A DNA stretch of 64,000 nucleotides from DATCRE01 sp964235605 (GTDB lineage Bacteria > Bacteroidota > Bacteroidia > Cytophagales > Cyclobacteriaceae), in NCBI GenBank assembly GCA_964235605.1, contig CAXSCR010000002.1, forward strand, positions 1-64,000, written 5' to 3'. A program made the position numbers and the translations under genes. The notes beneath the pieces were generated by a model. The model was not told the origin of the DNA. It saw only the letters and a list, made by a program, of their open reading frames with translations, and searched no databases. Each line of letters starts with the position of its first letter. Position 1 is the first letter of the stretch. Of the stretch, positions 1 to 9,447 are shown one piece after another.

Positions 1-262
1 TGTTGTAAAGTTTCGTGATTGTGCTTCTAATTGACTTAAAGCGTATCTGATCTTGCTCTTAGGGAAATGTTAGCTACATGTATTACTATCTGCTCGAAGC
101 TAGTAGCTAGTAGCTGGAAGCTTTTTAAAATAGTTGCTAGCTGTTAGTTTGATGTTGTAATATTTTGTGATTGTAGTTGGCCTAATACGCTTTTTAATAC
201 TGAAACTACTTGTATTACCTGCTCGAGCTAGTAGCTAGAAGCTAGTAGCTAGTAGCTCTTAA
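1..262. repeat. Duplicated intergenic unit with AGCT-rich repeats
   Basis: Two diverged copies of one unit lie side by side. Copy one starts at base 1 and copy two at 153, each opening with TGTTGTAA and GTGATTGT, continuing to TGTATTAC...TGCTCGA and ending in stacked AGCTAGTAGCTAG words (95-126 and 224-258). The AGCT tails recur elsewhere in the window (16.5, 49.3 and 50.2 kb). No coding sequence is visible before 369. Confidence 0.6.
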
Positions 263-368
263 ATGCCGTCTATAGTACAGGAGTTAGGTTTTTCATATGT
301 TTTTGGACGAACGATGGTTGGGATCAACACTTAGGTGTTAACTTCCTATTTCATCTGCGGTGATCATC

Positions 369-1169
369 ATGATAGGAAGAATTCTTGCTGTATTATTAAT
401 CGGGCAATTAATGGTTTCATGTGTATCTCATGATCTTAATAAACCAATTGTATGCAGTGCAGTTAATATCGGTTTGATACTGGTTTCTGTAGTTAATGCC
501 TCGGACTGCGGGGTGTCTGATGGACAGATCTATGTTGCCGCTTCCGGTGGTGACCTTCCTTACCAGTTTAGTTTGAACGGGCAGCCCTATCAGTCGGGTA
601 ACTTTTATTTAAATCTTAATTCAGGAATTTATTCAATAAGCGTTCAAGATGCCAGCGGGTGCACAGCTTCACTAGATAATATTTCCGTCTTAGCGACTGG
701 TTTTCAGTTCTCAGCAACAGTTCAACCAGATACAGAGTGTTTAACAAATAACGGTTCTATTCTTATTAATGTATTGGAAGGAACTGCGCCCTATTCATAT
801 AAACTAAATAATGGAGATTTCACTACCAACAATCTATTCACTGAACTTTCCCCAGGTCAATATAAGGTAACATTGAAAGACGCAGATGCCTGTGCTATTG
901 AATTAAATATTACTGTGCCGCGCACAAGCACAGAAACGAGCTGGACAAATGACATACTACCGATTATGACCACACGCTGTGCAACGAATGGCTGTCATAA
1001 CGGAGTAACAAAAACCGATTACCGTATTTATAACAACGCCAAAAAAGATGCTATAAATATCAAAGCCTATACGCAAGATGGAAGTATGCCTTTTGGTGGA
1101 CCCCCACTATCACAAAGTCAAATTGACCGCATTGCCTGCTGGGTTGATGACGGAACGTTGAATAATTGA
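369..1169 (+). CDS. Lipoprotein with SprB-like repeats and a C-terminal cytochrome-like domain
   Basis: Predicted exported lipoprotein: a hydrophobic N-terminus ends in LMVSC, a plausible lipobox. The middle holds two repeats of about 70 residues with the pattern Asp-x-Gly-Cys, PYQFSLNG/PYSYKLNN, then G-x-Y-x-V/I and a Cys, as in the SprB repeats of Bacteroidota surface proteins. The last 75 residues (ILPIMTTRCATNGCHNG and the rest) resemble the c-type-cytochrome-like domain common in this phylum, but the heme motif is CX4CH rather than CXXCH. I chose ATG 369 over GTG 360 because it gives a cleaner signal peptide. Heme binding is unproven. It stands alone between long spacers. Confidence 0.7.
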   Translation: MIGRILAVLLIGQLMVSCVSHDLNKPIVCSAVNIGLILVSVVNASDCGVSDGQIYVAASGGDLPYQFSLNGQPYQSGNFYLNLNSGIYSISVQDASGCTASLDNISVLATGFQFSATVQPDTECLTNNGSILINVLEGTAPYSYKLNNGDFTTNNLFTELSPGQYKVTLKDADACAIELNITVPRTSTETSWTNDILPIMTTRCATNGCHNGVTKTDYRIYNNAKKDAINIKAYTQDGSMPFGGPPLSQSQIDRIACWVDDGTLNN

Positions 1170-2086
1170 ACTTAAATTCCTTAGCGCTAATAGGGCTGTT
1201 TACCCTTAGAATTTCAACTATAATATTTTAGGCGCGCCGTGTCAAAAGACGTAACCTAAGTACAGTTGATTAGAAGAAGTGGAGGCCGTTTGTTTTTCTT
1301 ACATTTGGATAGAGAGTATGAACAATTTGCCTTCGGTTTACTTGACAAATTGAAAAGGGACATCTCGATTTTATAATAAGTTATAAGGTAAGTTTGCTCA
1401 GATCAGTAGATTATATTTATGTTTTGTAAAACGGTTCGATTGTTACGGAAGGAAATCATGATACATTAATAAAAATGACAACCTTATAGTTATGCAATTA
1501 AACTTTACTCCTAAAATCTTACGATGAAATACATACCAATTATTAAATATTCAGATAAAATCTTTTAAGGAATGATAGATGGTATCAGAATATAAGTTGG
1601 TTAGATTGTTTTAATTCTGTTCCTTATATATATCAAGATTATGTATCTTCATCCTGCTACCGATGGAAAGGAATTGTACAAGCCCTCAAAGCATTCATTA
1701 CCTTCTACAATTACTAGAAAACTCACCAGGGATTGGCAGGGTACCTCCGGCAGAATTGAACGCAACATGATGAATTCAAAAAGCGCCGCTTCGTGCGTTT
1801 TTTAGATGTTGAAATGTGGATAACTCCAAAAAAAATTTTATACATTTGCTCACACTCACAGTGTTTGGAGTAACCCACATTTCAACATCAATGATGATGG
1901 CCCAAATTTATAAAAATTAAGAAAGACCTAAAGTGGTCTGATTGGTTTATCTGAGATACATATATACTGAAACTAACAATACGGAATGGAGTATTGTAAC
2001 TTGGGATTGATGATGGATTATTAAAGGATAACTAAAGGCTTATTATGCGTAATCATGTTCAAATTATAACGATGATCTAAACTCTT
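1170..2086. other. Long spacer without a convincing gene
   Basis: About 900 bases with scattered stops. A 54-codon open frame (1641-1805) is present, but I recognise nothing in it. A GC-rich hairpin with flanking A and T runs lies near 1778-1803. The only strong structure is the inverted repeat at 1805-1889, listed separately. Confidence 0.5.
1805..1889. repeat. 26-bp imperfect inverted repeat
   Basis: The arms at 1805-1830 and 1864-1889 match at 24 of 26 positions (GATGTTGAAATGTGG against CCACATTTCAACATC at the outer ends), separated by 33 bases. The spacer contains TACATTTG, a match to the Bacteroidota -7 element TAnnTTTG. It could be a miniature mobile-element remnant, a large RNA hairpin or a dyad operator. 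No transposase is adjacent. Confidence 0.6.
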
Positions 2087-4321
2087 ATGAAAGCGATAAT
2101 TATAGTGTTTTATATTTTTCTAACAACAGCGTTATCATTTGGTCAGACAAGCAATAAGAATGAATACAATCTGGGTTTTGAAAATTATAGTTTTAATCAA
2201 AAGCTACCTCATAAATGGTTTGAAGGGGGAAGTGGATATAAAATAAAGATTGACACACTCATTAAAAATTGTGGGAAAGCCTCAATACTGATCGAACCTA
2301 ATGGGGGTAAGTCATCTCGTTCTTTTGGATGCATTGCTTATGCAATACCTGCGAATTATGAAGCTAAAGAAATTGAGCTAAGAGCATTCATGAAGCTTCA
2401 TAATGTGAGTCATGGGCCCATAGGTCTTATGATTCGCATAGATGGTATCGAGGGGACCTTAGGCTTTGAAAATATGGAAGCAAAAAACATTCAAGGCACA
2501 AGGGATTGGGCTGTCTACTCTGTTAAGATTCCTTACCCTGACAATGCAAAAGTAATTTACATTGGAGCCATTTTATCTGGTGAAGGGCAATTATGGGTTG
2601 ATGATTTTAGTGTTCTGTTAGATGGAAATGATATAGCTGAAGCAAATCCTAAAACGGCAGTCTCCTATAAGGCAGACGGCGACCATGAGTTCGATTCTGG
2701 TTCCAGGATTTCAAGCCTCAAGTTAACTGAATCGTGTATTGATAATTTAGATATACTAGGTAAAGTTTGGGGTTATATAAAATATTATCATCCCAGTGTA
2801 GCAAGAGGTGAATACAATTGGGATTATGAGTTGTTTAGAATTCTTCCTATAATATCTAGCGCCAAGAATGTCAAAGAAAGAAATGTCATTTTAAAAAATT
2901 GGGTGATAGGGTTAGGTGAGGTAGATGTAGAAAAGCAAACTAAAGTTATACAGGGTGAGATTAAGCTTCTTCCTGATTTATCTTGGATTACTGCAGAGGC
3001 GTTAGGTTCTGAACTTTTTGCTTCCTTGAATTTAATAAAAGATATAAAAAGGATGCCAGAGCATTATTATATCGGGCTGATAAATCGTGTTGGAAATCCG
3101 GAGTTCAAAAACGAAAGACCTTATATTCACATGAATTATCCTGATGTTGCCTTTAGGCTGCTCAGCCTTTATCGTTATTGGAACATTATTAATTATTATT
3201 TCCCCTATAAAAATTTAATTAAGGAAGATTGGGATAAAGTATTAAGAGAATACATTCCTAAATTCATTAATGCCGCTAATGAGCTTGAATATAAACTAGC
3301 AGTTTTATCTATAATTGCGCGAATACATGATACACATGCAAATATTTGGGGACGTGATAGGGCGTTACATAATTATAAAGGTTTAAGGTTTGCCCCGCTG
3401 AAAATTTATTTTGTGGAAAGTAAGGCAGTTGTATTGCGCTATTATGATGAAGTACTAGGTAATAAATCTGGGCTAAAGATCGGTGATGTCATTGAAAGTG
3501 TTAATGGTAAGCCTGTTGAGGAAATCATAAATGAAAGATTGCCGCTAACACCAGCATCAAATTACCCTACTCAATTACGGGATATTGCTGAAGACTTGTT
3601 AAGAACAAATAGTTCTACACTATATGTTACTTGTTTTAACCACCTCGAAAAGACACCTAAACCAGTTGAGACTTTTGACGTGGATGACATAAATCGTTAT
3701 GCACAGTATCAAGATAAAAAAGATACATGCTACAAATTAATAAACTCTGACATTTCATATTTGTATCTAGGTTCAATTAAAAATGAATATCTACCAAAGA
3801 TTATCCCCCAGATTATAAAAACAAAAGGGCTGATTATTGATTTCAGGTGTTACCCTTCGGATTTTTTGGTCTTTAGTCTTAGTGAATACTTATTATCAGA
3901 ACCAAAGAAATTTGTCAAATTCTCTACAGGTAGTATTACAACACCAGGATTATTCACGATGAGGGAACCACTGACCGTTGGAAAAAGTAATCCCAGTTAC
4001 TTTAAAGGTAAAGTAGTCATCATTATCAATGAAAAAACCCAAAGCTCTGCAGAGTACCACACAATGGCCTTCAGAACGGCACCTCGCACGACTGTAATTG
4101 GAAGTACCACTGCGGGTGCAGATGGCAATGTATCGCGATTTAATTTGCCTGGTGGAATCAATACTATGATTAGTGGAATTGGAGTCTATTATCCTGATGG
4201 AAGAGAGACGCAAAGAATAGGGATTGTGCCTGATCTTATAGTTAAGCCAACGATAGAAGGAATTAAAAATGGAAGAGATGAGTTACTTGAGAAGGCAATT
4301 CAAATAATAAACGGAGACTGA
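2087..4321 (+). CDS. S41 family peptidase (C-terminal-processing/tricorn type)
   Basis: Exported serine peptidase of 744 residues. A signal peptide (1-19, ending SFGQ) is followed by a beta-rich N-terminal region of about 170 residues, a helical region, a PDZ-like segment around 455-490 (GDVIESVNGKPVEEI) and the S41 catalytic core. The nucleophile is probably Ser654 in QSSAEY, followed by the family's glycine-rich stretch (GSTTAGADGNVS). The C-terminus has IVPDLIVKPT, as in other S41 enzymes of this phylum. It is longer than a plain CtpA because of the N-terminal module. It is a single gene with no operon partners, and its substrate is unknown. Confidence 0.85.
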   Translation: MKAIIIVFYIFLTTALSFGQTSNKNEYNLGFENYSFNQKLPHKWFEGGSGYKIKIDTLIKNCGKASILIEPNGGKSSRSFGCIAYAIPANYEAKEIELRAFMKLHNVSHGPIGLMIRIDGIEGTLGFENMEAKNIQGTRDWAVYSVKIPYPDNAKVIYIGAILSGEGQLWVDDFSVLLDGNDIAEANPKTAVSYKADGDHEFDSGSRISSLKLTESCIDNLDILGKVWGYIKYYHPSVARGEYNWDYELFRILPIISSAKNVKERNVILKNWVIGLGEVDVEKQTKVIQGEIKLLPDLSWITAEALGSELFASLNLIKDIKRMPEHYYIGLINRVGNPEFKNERPYIHMNYPDVAFRLLSLYRYWNIINYYFPYKNLIKEDWDKVLREYIPKFINAANELEYKLAVLSIIARIHDTHANIWGRDRALHNYKGLRFAPLKIYFVESKAVVLRYYDEVLGNKSGLKIGDVIESVNGKPVEEIINERLPLTPASNYPTQLRDIAEDLLRTNSSTLYVTCFNHLEKTPKPVETFDVDDINRYAQYQDKKDTCYKLINSDISYLYLGSIKNEYLPKIIPQIIKTKGLIIDFRCYPSDFLVFSLSEYLLSEPKKFVKFSTGSITTPGLFTMREPLTVGKSNPSYFKGKVVIIINEKTQSSAEYHTMAFRTAPRTTVIGSTTAGADGNVSRFNLPGGINTMISGIGVYYPDGRETQRIGIVPDLIVKPTIEGIKNGRDELLEKAIQIINGD

Positions 4322-5012
4322 TAAGTAAAACACTTTGTAATTATGTATAATGCAAACTTACTACTTACCTTTAAGTTAAAAGCCAAACCTCGTGCTTAAA
4401 GAAACATACACTAGAATAAATCCACAATTGACCGTAGTCTAATAATTGAACTATGGCATGAGATCATGGCAAATTTTCGAATAAAAATTCCATTACCATA
4501 CATTGCGCCCTAGTGATTTACTGCATCAATTACACGCTGTCGAAATCACGATTGGTAACTTGGATACCATCTTGTTTACGTTTTATAATCATGACGTAGT
4601 TATCATGCTTTGAAGTCAGACAATGAGGAAAAAAGTGCTGCTCGCCTTTATCAAGATTAAAAATTAGCTGTTCCACATCAAATTATAGGTATTGTAAGCT
4701 CAAAATATCAGCAACAAAAAATCACCAGATAAATACGGTGAAGATATCAACTATTTTACCGACGCCGGTCTTTCAATCTTAGGAGAAGGGGCGGGAAAGC
4801 ATATTCTTAATACTATAAGACTGTACGAAAAAGGTATTCATTTAATCCAAGCTTGATTTATAAACCAGGCCGCAAAAGGTATTAACAAATTTAAAATGGA
4901 AATTAGAACTAATTTAAATTTAATGTGCTTATAATAAGTGTTCGAGCCTATTTTAAATTGAGCTTAGTTTAAACTTATTGATTGGGTTTGTCTATTAAAA
5001 AATGATTTAGTA
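4322..5012. other. Eroded spacer with a possible gene fragment
   Basis: No complete gene. An open stretch of 52 codons at 4698-4856, without a start codon, reads like real protein (KYGEDINYFTDAGLSILGE and onward). It is probably the tail of a decayed gene; I could not assign a family. The rest shows nothing. Confidence 0.4.
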
Positions 5013-5027
5013 TTGAATGCTATTAAC

Positions 5028-5552
5028 ATGATAAGAATCTACACACTTTTGTTTTTACTAACCTTAGCTGTTATTAAATCGCTTGGTCAAGATGCGCCAC
5101 CTCCTGCGTACCTAGTACAACAAGATTTTCCTGATAGTGTCACCGACCTAACCCTTCTTAAGTTAAATGGCAATAACACAAGCTTTTTAGATGTATTGGA
5201 ATTATATAAAGGAAAGAAAGTAGTAGTAGACTTCTGGGCGTCTTGGTGCAAAGATTGTATTGGCGGTGTACCTAAGATAAAAAAATTACGCGATAAGACT
5301 AGCGATGATAAAGTAGTCTACCTGTTTATTTCTCTGGATAAGGATGAAGCTAAATGGAAAGCGGCAATTAATCGTTTTGATATTAAAGGAGAACATTACA
5401 GAATCGAAATAGGTTGGCAAAACACCCTTTCAAATTATGTTGAACTTGATTGGATACCCCGATATGTTGTTTTAAATGAACAAGGTAGAATAATCATGCC
5501 TAAGGCAGTCTCTGCTGATGACAAGGCGTTACTGAAGTCGTTAATTGAGTAA
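5028..5552 (+). CDS. TlpA-like thioredoxin-fold protein
   Basis: Exported thiol-disulfide protein of about 174 residues. The N-terminus is a signal peptide (MIRIYTLLFLLTLAVIKS). The thioredoxin fold carries the redox motif WASWCKDC, and later WIPRYVVLNEQG supplies the conserved cis-Pro region. The CxxC is CKDC rather than CGPC, which is common in TlpA/ResA-like envelope proteins of Bacteroidota. Start ATG 5028 is preferred over the TTG at 5013. It probably reduces or rescues disulfides in the periplasm; the partner is unknown. No neighbour is close enough to form an operon. Confidence 0.8.
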   Translation: MIRIYTLLFLLTLAVIKSLGQDAPPPAYLVQQDFPDSVTDLTLLKLNGNNTSFLDVLELYKGKKVVVDFWASWCKDCIGGVPKIKKLRDKTSDDKVVYLFISLDKDEAKWKAAINRFDIKGEHYRIEIGWQNTLSNYVELDWIPRYVVLNEQGRIIMPKAVSADDKALLKSLIE

Positions 5553-5774
5553 TCAAATATTTATTTTTCTTTCCAACGTTGACTCCCCTGTGCATAGCAA
5601 TATTTTATTTAGAACAAAATCATAGCTGGAAATAGCCATTAACAATGCAAAGCTGCTACGCGTGGTTTATTGCATACCCATGAAGCTTGCTTAATTTTAT
5701 TCATAAAAAAAATTTAGAGGCTGATAAGTTTATCTAGTCCAATAGTAATCTTTTAGATATTTTTAAAAATTATT

Positions 5775-6617
5775 ATGAAATGGATTACAAGGGAACGCCC
5801 TAAGATTGATAGAATTGCTTGCCCATGGCTCATCAAGCGCTTTATTGATAAAGAAGCTGAAATAATTTATGTTCCATTTGAACTAGTTTTAAGTGAAGCC
5901 AAAAAGCTAAATGCAACTCCGTTTGATTTACCCGATGTAGAATACACACACTATGGCGATGAGTGTACGTTTGACTATATAATTAAGAAACATAAGCTAG
6001 AGGACCCTGCTTTAAAAACCTTAGCTGTAATTGTTCGTGGTGCAGATACAGATCGGCATGATATTGCCTCCCAAGCTTCAGGACTATGGGCAATCTCTGC
6101 GGGACTGTCTCATAATGTAAAAGGTGATCAAGAGTTGCTTACAAAGGGCATGATGATTTATGACGCTTTGTATACATGGGCTAAACAATTACAAAACGAG
6201 AAGCATACCCAAAATCCAATAGAGAATCTTCTGCTTGATATTTATAAGAAATACTTAAAGCAAAAAACATCTTCTAAAAAAACACCCGCATGGGCAAAGG
6301 AATTGAAGGAGATTATACAAGATCAAATTGATACCAATTTAAGTTTAAGCTTAAAAGAAGTTTCTGAAAGCTTGAATGTTCACCCTACTTATTTGTCGAG
6401 GGAGTTCTCAAAGTACTTTGATAACCTTTCATTTGGAGATTACATAAGAAAACTACGGATTGAAAAGGCGGTTCACCTTTTGAATGAGTCTAATCATTCT
6501 TTAGCGGAAATAGCTTACCTCACTGGCTTTTCTGATCAAAGTCATTTTAACCGAATATTTAAGAAGTACACTGGGCAAAATCCTTCTGAATTGAGAAAAA
6601 AGATTTCTAAAAAGTAA
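5775..6617 (+). CDS. ChrB-domain / AraC-type DNA-binding fusion regulator
   Basis: Residues 1-140 match the chromate-resistance ChrB domain: RPKIDRIACPWLI at 8-20, YGDECTFDYIIKKH, IVRGADTD and GLWAISAGLSHN. After a lysine-rich linker, residues 170-278 form an AraC-type double helix-turn-helix (SLKEVSESLNVHPTYLSREF, then LAEIAYLTGFSDQSHFNRIF). The fusion suggests the ChrB module senses chromate or redox state and the AraC module binds DNA, controlling the chr genes downstream; that is inference. Known ChrB regulators carry a different N-terminal DNA-binding part, so this is an alternative architecture. It lies 42-81 bp upstream of the DUF2490 gene, on the same strand as chrA. Confidence 0.85.
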   Translation: MKWITRERPKIDRIACPWLIKRFIDKEAEIIYVPFELVLSEAKKLNATPFDLPDVEYTHYGDECTFDYIIKKHKLEDPALKTLAVIVRGADTDRHDIASQASGLWAISAGLSHNVKGDQELLTKGMMIYDALYTWAKQLQNEKHTQNPIENLLLDIYKKYLKQKTSSKKTPAWAKELKEIIQDQIDTNLSLSLKEVSESLNVHPTYLSREFSKYFDNLSFGDYIRKLRIEKAVHLLNESNHSLAEIAYLTGFSDQSHFNRIFKKYTGQNPSELRKKISKK

Positions 6618-6698
6618 ATCAGATACAAAAAGTAAAGTTTATTCTATATCCAACATTCAATGTTTAATAACATTGCAAAATACTTTAATTCGATACAG

Positions 6699-7466
6699 AT
6701 GAATCGTTGCGGATATTTTGCTTTACTATTTTGTGTACTTGCTTTTCTTACAGTACAACAAGTCAACGCACAAGCTATTGAGAAGAGTATACATAGGCGT
6801 GAACAATTGTGGTTTGGATACTTTAACCAAACCAGACTAACGAATAAGTTTGGTTTGTGGCTTGATGTTCATTACAGACAAACTGATAATTTTTTTGATC
6901 GGCCGTTCCAATTTTTATTCAGGCCCGCTGTCACTTATTTTATAAAAGATAATTTGAGATTTAATGTAGGCTATACTTTCGTTAACCATTTTCCCGGAAA
7001 GGGTTTAGATACATCTAGACCGGAGCATAGAACTTGGCAACAAATCTGGTGGAACCAAAAATACCCTGGCTTAACCACTTTGCAGTGGCTCAGATTTGAG
7101 CAAAGATATAATAGAAAAATAGCCAATGATGTACTGTTAAATGGTTATAACTCTAACTTTAGACTGCGATACAATTTGTCATTCTTCATTCCATTGAACG
7201 GAAAAGAAATAGTAGCGAAAACACCTTTTATTGCTATAGCAGATGAAGTGTTCGTGAACTTTGGCAAAAAAATAGTTTATAACACTTTTGATCAAAATCG
7301 TTTCTTTGTTGGCTTTGGCTATCAATTCACGTCGCACCTCAATGCGCAATTGGGTTACATGAATGTTTTCCAACAAGAAGCATCTGGAAGCAATTACTTC
7401 TCAACCAATGCTATTCGGTTATTCGTGTTTCATTCACTCGATTTCAGAAATAAGGATAATGAGTAA
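6699..7466 (+). CDS. DUF2490 outer-membrane beta-barrel protein
   Basis: Exported protein of about 255 residues with a signal peptide ending VNAQA. The body has alternating aromatic/polar strands typical of a small barrel, with DUF2490 features: REQLWFGYFNQTRLTNKFGL, HRTWQQIWW and RFEQRYNRK. The C-terminus ends in an aromatic strand (LFVFHSLDF). Start ATG 6699 gives a cleaner signal peptide than ATG 6660. It sits between the ChrB-AraC regulator and chrA, suggesting an envelope role in the chromate cluster, but no biochemical function is known to me. Confidence 0.75.
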   Translation: MNRCGYFALLFCVLAFLTVQQVNAQAIEKSIHRREQLWFGYFNQTRLTNKFGLWLDVHYRQTDNFFDRPFQFLFRPAVTYFIKDNLRFNVGYTFVNHFPGKGLDTSRPEHRTWQQIWWNQKYPGLTTLQWLRFEQRYNRKIANDVLLNGYNSNFRLRYNLSFFIPLNGKEIVAKTPFIAIADEVFVNFGKKIVYNTFDQNRFFVGFGYQFTSHLNAQLGYMNVFQQEASGSNYFSTNAIRLFVFHSLDFRNKDNE

Positions 7467-7476
7467 GGTACCGCTT

Positions 7477-7887
7477 ATGAAATGGATTACTAGTGAATGG
7501 CTAAAAATTGTTTGGATTTCTTACCCACGGCTAATCAAAACCTTTGTTGACAGTGACAGGGATACGAATTTATCTAATTATTCAAAGATCAAGGGGTTTG
7601 AAAGACCAAAGAAATTGAATGCAATAGCCTAAGGTCTTCCAGGTGCAGAATATACACAGAAGGAAAATATTGCACATTCGATTAAATTGTTAAAACACAT
7701 AATCTTAATGATAAAGCTGTACATCAAATAGCTGAATTGTTCGGGTTGCCGATACGAAAAGTTTTCAATTAGCAAGCCGCAAGCTTTGGGCAGTATCAGC
7801 CGGACTATCGCATAACTCTACAAACAATTATGAGATGTTGACTATACAATGAGTTTTACGATGAACTTTATAGCTAGACATAATAAT
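7477..7887 (+). pseudogene. Decayed second copy of the chrB domain
   Basis: The frame at 7477 opens MKWITSEWLKIVWISYP, a degraded copy of the MKWITRERPKIDRIACP start of the gene at 5775. It stops at 7632 after PKKLNAIA (compare AKKLNATPF). Beyond the stop, similarity continues in other frames: PGAEYTQ (compare PDVEYTH), LWAVSAGLSHN at about 7780-7815 (compare LWAISAGLSHN) and EFYDELY near the end (compare MIYDALY). The Cys and most charged residues of the conserved N-terminal motif are lost. No AraC part remains. This is a dead duplicate between the barrel gene and chrA. Confidence 0.8.
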
Positions 7888-7927
7888 TGTACAGCAAGAA
7901 AATACAAATAGTTACTAAAATAAATTT

Positions 7928-9088
7928 ATGATAACCGATAACATGGCAATATCGCCCACCTATTCGCTCAAAGATTTAATTATATATTTTATAAAACTGG
8001 GCACGTGGGGTTTTGGTGGGCCAGTAGCGTTAGTGGGTTACATGCATCGTGATCTTGTTGAGGATAAAAAGTGGATTAGTGAAGAGGATTATAAAGAAGG
8101 ATTGGCCCTGGCTCAGCTTGCACCCGGGCCTTTAGCTGCACAGCTTTCAATTTATCTGGGTTATGTTCATTATAGAATTTTAGGCGCGACACTTGTTGGA
8201 ATTGCGTTCGTGTCGCCTTCTTTTTTAATGGTGCTTGGCATTGGCTACGCCTATGTATCATACGGCGGTTTGCCTTGGATGCAAGCTATATTTTACGGTG
8301 TCGGTGCCGCTGTAATTGGTATCATTGCCATTGGAGGTTACAAACTCACAATGAAAAGTATTGGTAAGGATAAGCTGCTCTGGGCAATATTTATTGTACT
8401 TGCTATAACAACCTTTGTAACAGAAGAGGAAATATTATGGCTTATACTTCTAGCCGGTGCAGCAGTATGGTTTTCCAAATCTCCACCAAGATGGATAAAC
8501 TCTTCAGCCAATGGAATATTACCGGCATTTATTCTTCAACTTCAACCTGTAGCTACTGAATCTAAACTTTGGGAAATTGCATGGTTCTTTACAAAAGCAG
8601 GGGCGTTTGTGTTTGGAAGTGGATTAGCGATTGTGCCTTTTTTATATGGCGGTGTCGTAAAAGAATTTGGATGGTTAAATGAGCAGCAATTTCTAGATGC
8701 AGTTGCGGTAGCAATGATTACACCGGGCCCTGTTGTTATTACAGTAGGATTCATCGGTTATCTTGTCGCCGGGTTTTGGGGTGCTAGTGTTGCCGCTTTA
8801 GCAACTTTTATTCCGTGTTATTTATTTACGGTCATTCCTGCTCCTTATTTTAAGAAGTATGGAAAGCATCCTGCTATAAGGGCGTTTGTGGATGGTGTTA
8901 CAGCCGCCGCGATTGGAGCGATAGCCGGTGCCGTTCTTGTCTTCGGAAAACGTACGTTGACCGATTTGCCTACAGTTATCATTGCAATAACTACTGCCTT
9001 GATATTATTTCGATTCAAAAAACTTCAAGAGCCAATGATCATTGCAGTAGCCGCCCTAATAGGCATTGTACTTAAGTTGATTTTGTAA
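7928..9088 (+). CDS. chrA: Chromate transporter ChrA (two CHR domains)
   Basis: Integral inner-membrane chromate efflux protein of 386 residues, the usual length for two-domain CHR proteins. The halves are repeats: GTWGFGGPVALVGYM with LAPGPLAAQL in the first, and AGAFVFGSGLAIVPF with ITPGPVVITV in the second, each with the paired Gly-rich and PGP motifs. About ten to twelve hydrophobic helices are visible. ATG 7943 is a possible alternative start. It follows the ChrB-AraC regulator and a decayed chrB, so chromate-responsive control by the regulator at 5775 is likely but inferred. Confidence 0.93.
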   Translation: MITDNMAISPTYSLKDLIIYFIKLGTWGFGGPVALVGYMHRDLVEDKKWISEEDYKEGLALAQLAPGPLAAQLSIYLGYVHYRILGATLVGIAFVSPSFLMVLGIGYAYVSYGGLPWMQAIFYGVGAAVIGIIAIGGYKLTMKSIGKDKLLWAIFIVLAITTFVTEEEILWLILLAGAAVWFSKSPPRWINSSANGILPAFILQLQPVATESKLWEIAWFFTKAGAFVFGSGLAIVPFLYGGVVKEFGWLNEQQFLDAVAVAMITPGPVVITVGFIGYLVAGFWGASVAALATFIPCYLFTVIPAPYFKKYGKHPAIRAFVDGVTAAAIGAIAGAVLVFGKRTLTDLPTVIIAITTALILFRFKKLQEPMIIAVAALIGIVLKLIL

Positions 9089-9420
9089 CTGAGTGTAAGT
9101 CTCTAAAATTAGTTGGGAATACATAAGAACCTGTTCGTGATCACGCCTATGTTGAGTGTCGTATATCTATCTATGTAGTTCAAGCTATCTAGTTCAAGAC
9201 CATGACTCAAAAGGTATTTAATCTCTCTATCTTTATATACTGCGCATGTGTCTTGAAAGACGAGACATTGCGCCTTCAGTATTAGATGTATCCAACATCA
9301 TGCTACCGCTAACCTCAAATTAATGGGATGTCATTCTTTAACCATTCACATTAAATTCATTGACCAAAAAAATATTTCTAAAATTTTTTCGGATTATTTG
9401 GATATAAAAATTCTTAAACA
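9089..9420. other. Spacer upstream of the sulfatase-operon promoter
   Basis: About 330 bases with no supported gene. A short direct repeat (TAGTTCAAG, near 9176-9200) is the only pattern I noticed. Confidence 0.5.
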
Positions 9421-9445
9421 CACTTTTGTCTATCGGTTTAGTAGA
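9421..9445 (+). promoter_or_regulatory. Shared promoter-proximal motif, copy 1
   Basis: A 25-bp sequence with core TTTGTCTATCGGTTTA followed by GTAGA. It differs at one position from 39372-39396 on the minus strand, which sits in the same place relative to the other sulfatase operon. It has dyad character (GTCTA...TAGAC) and contains TTTG at 9425-9428, which could serve as the -33 element, though no strict TAnnTTTG follows at the right distance. Likely a promoter plus operator for a sulfur-responsive regulator; the regulator is not identified. Confidence 0.65.
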
Positions 9446-9447
9446 CA

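Noticed and set aside
1641..1805. 54-codon ORF
   Set aside because: No recognisable domain, no signal peptide, isolated in a decayed spacer.
1815..1823. TGTGGATAA, a perfect DnaA-box (reverse) inside the inverted repeat
   Set aside because: Only one good box, no AT-rich unwinding region with further boxes, no dnaA or dnaN nearby; chance match within the repeat.
1805..1889. Integron attC site
   Set aside because: The ends do not fit the RYYYAAC/GTTRRRY consensus and there is no integrase or cassette array.
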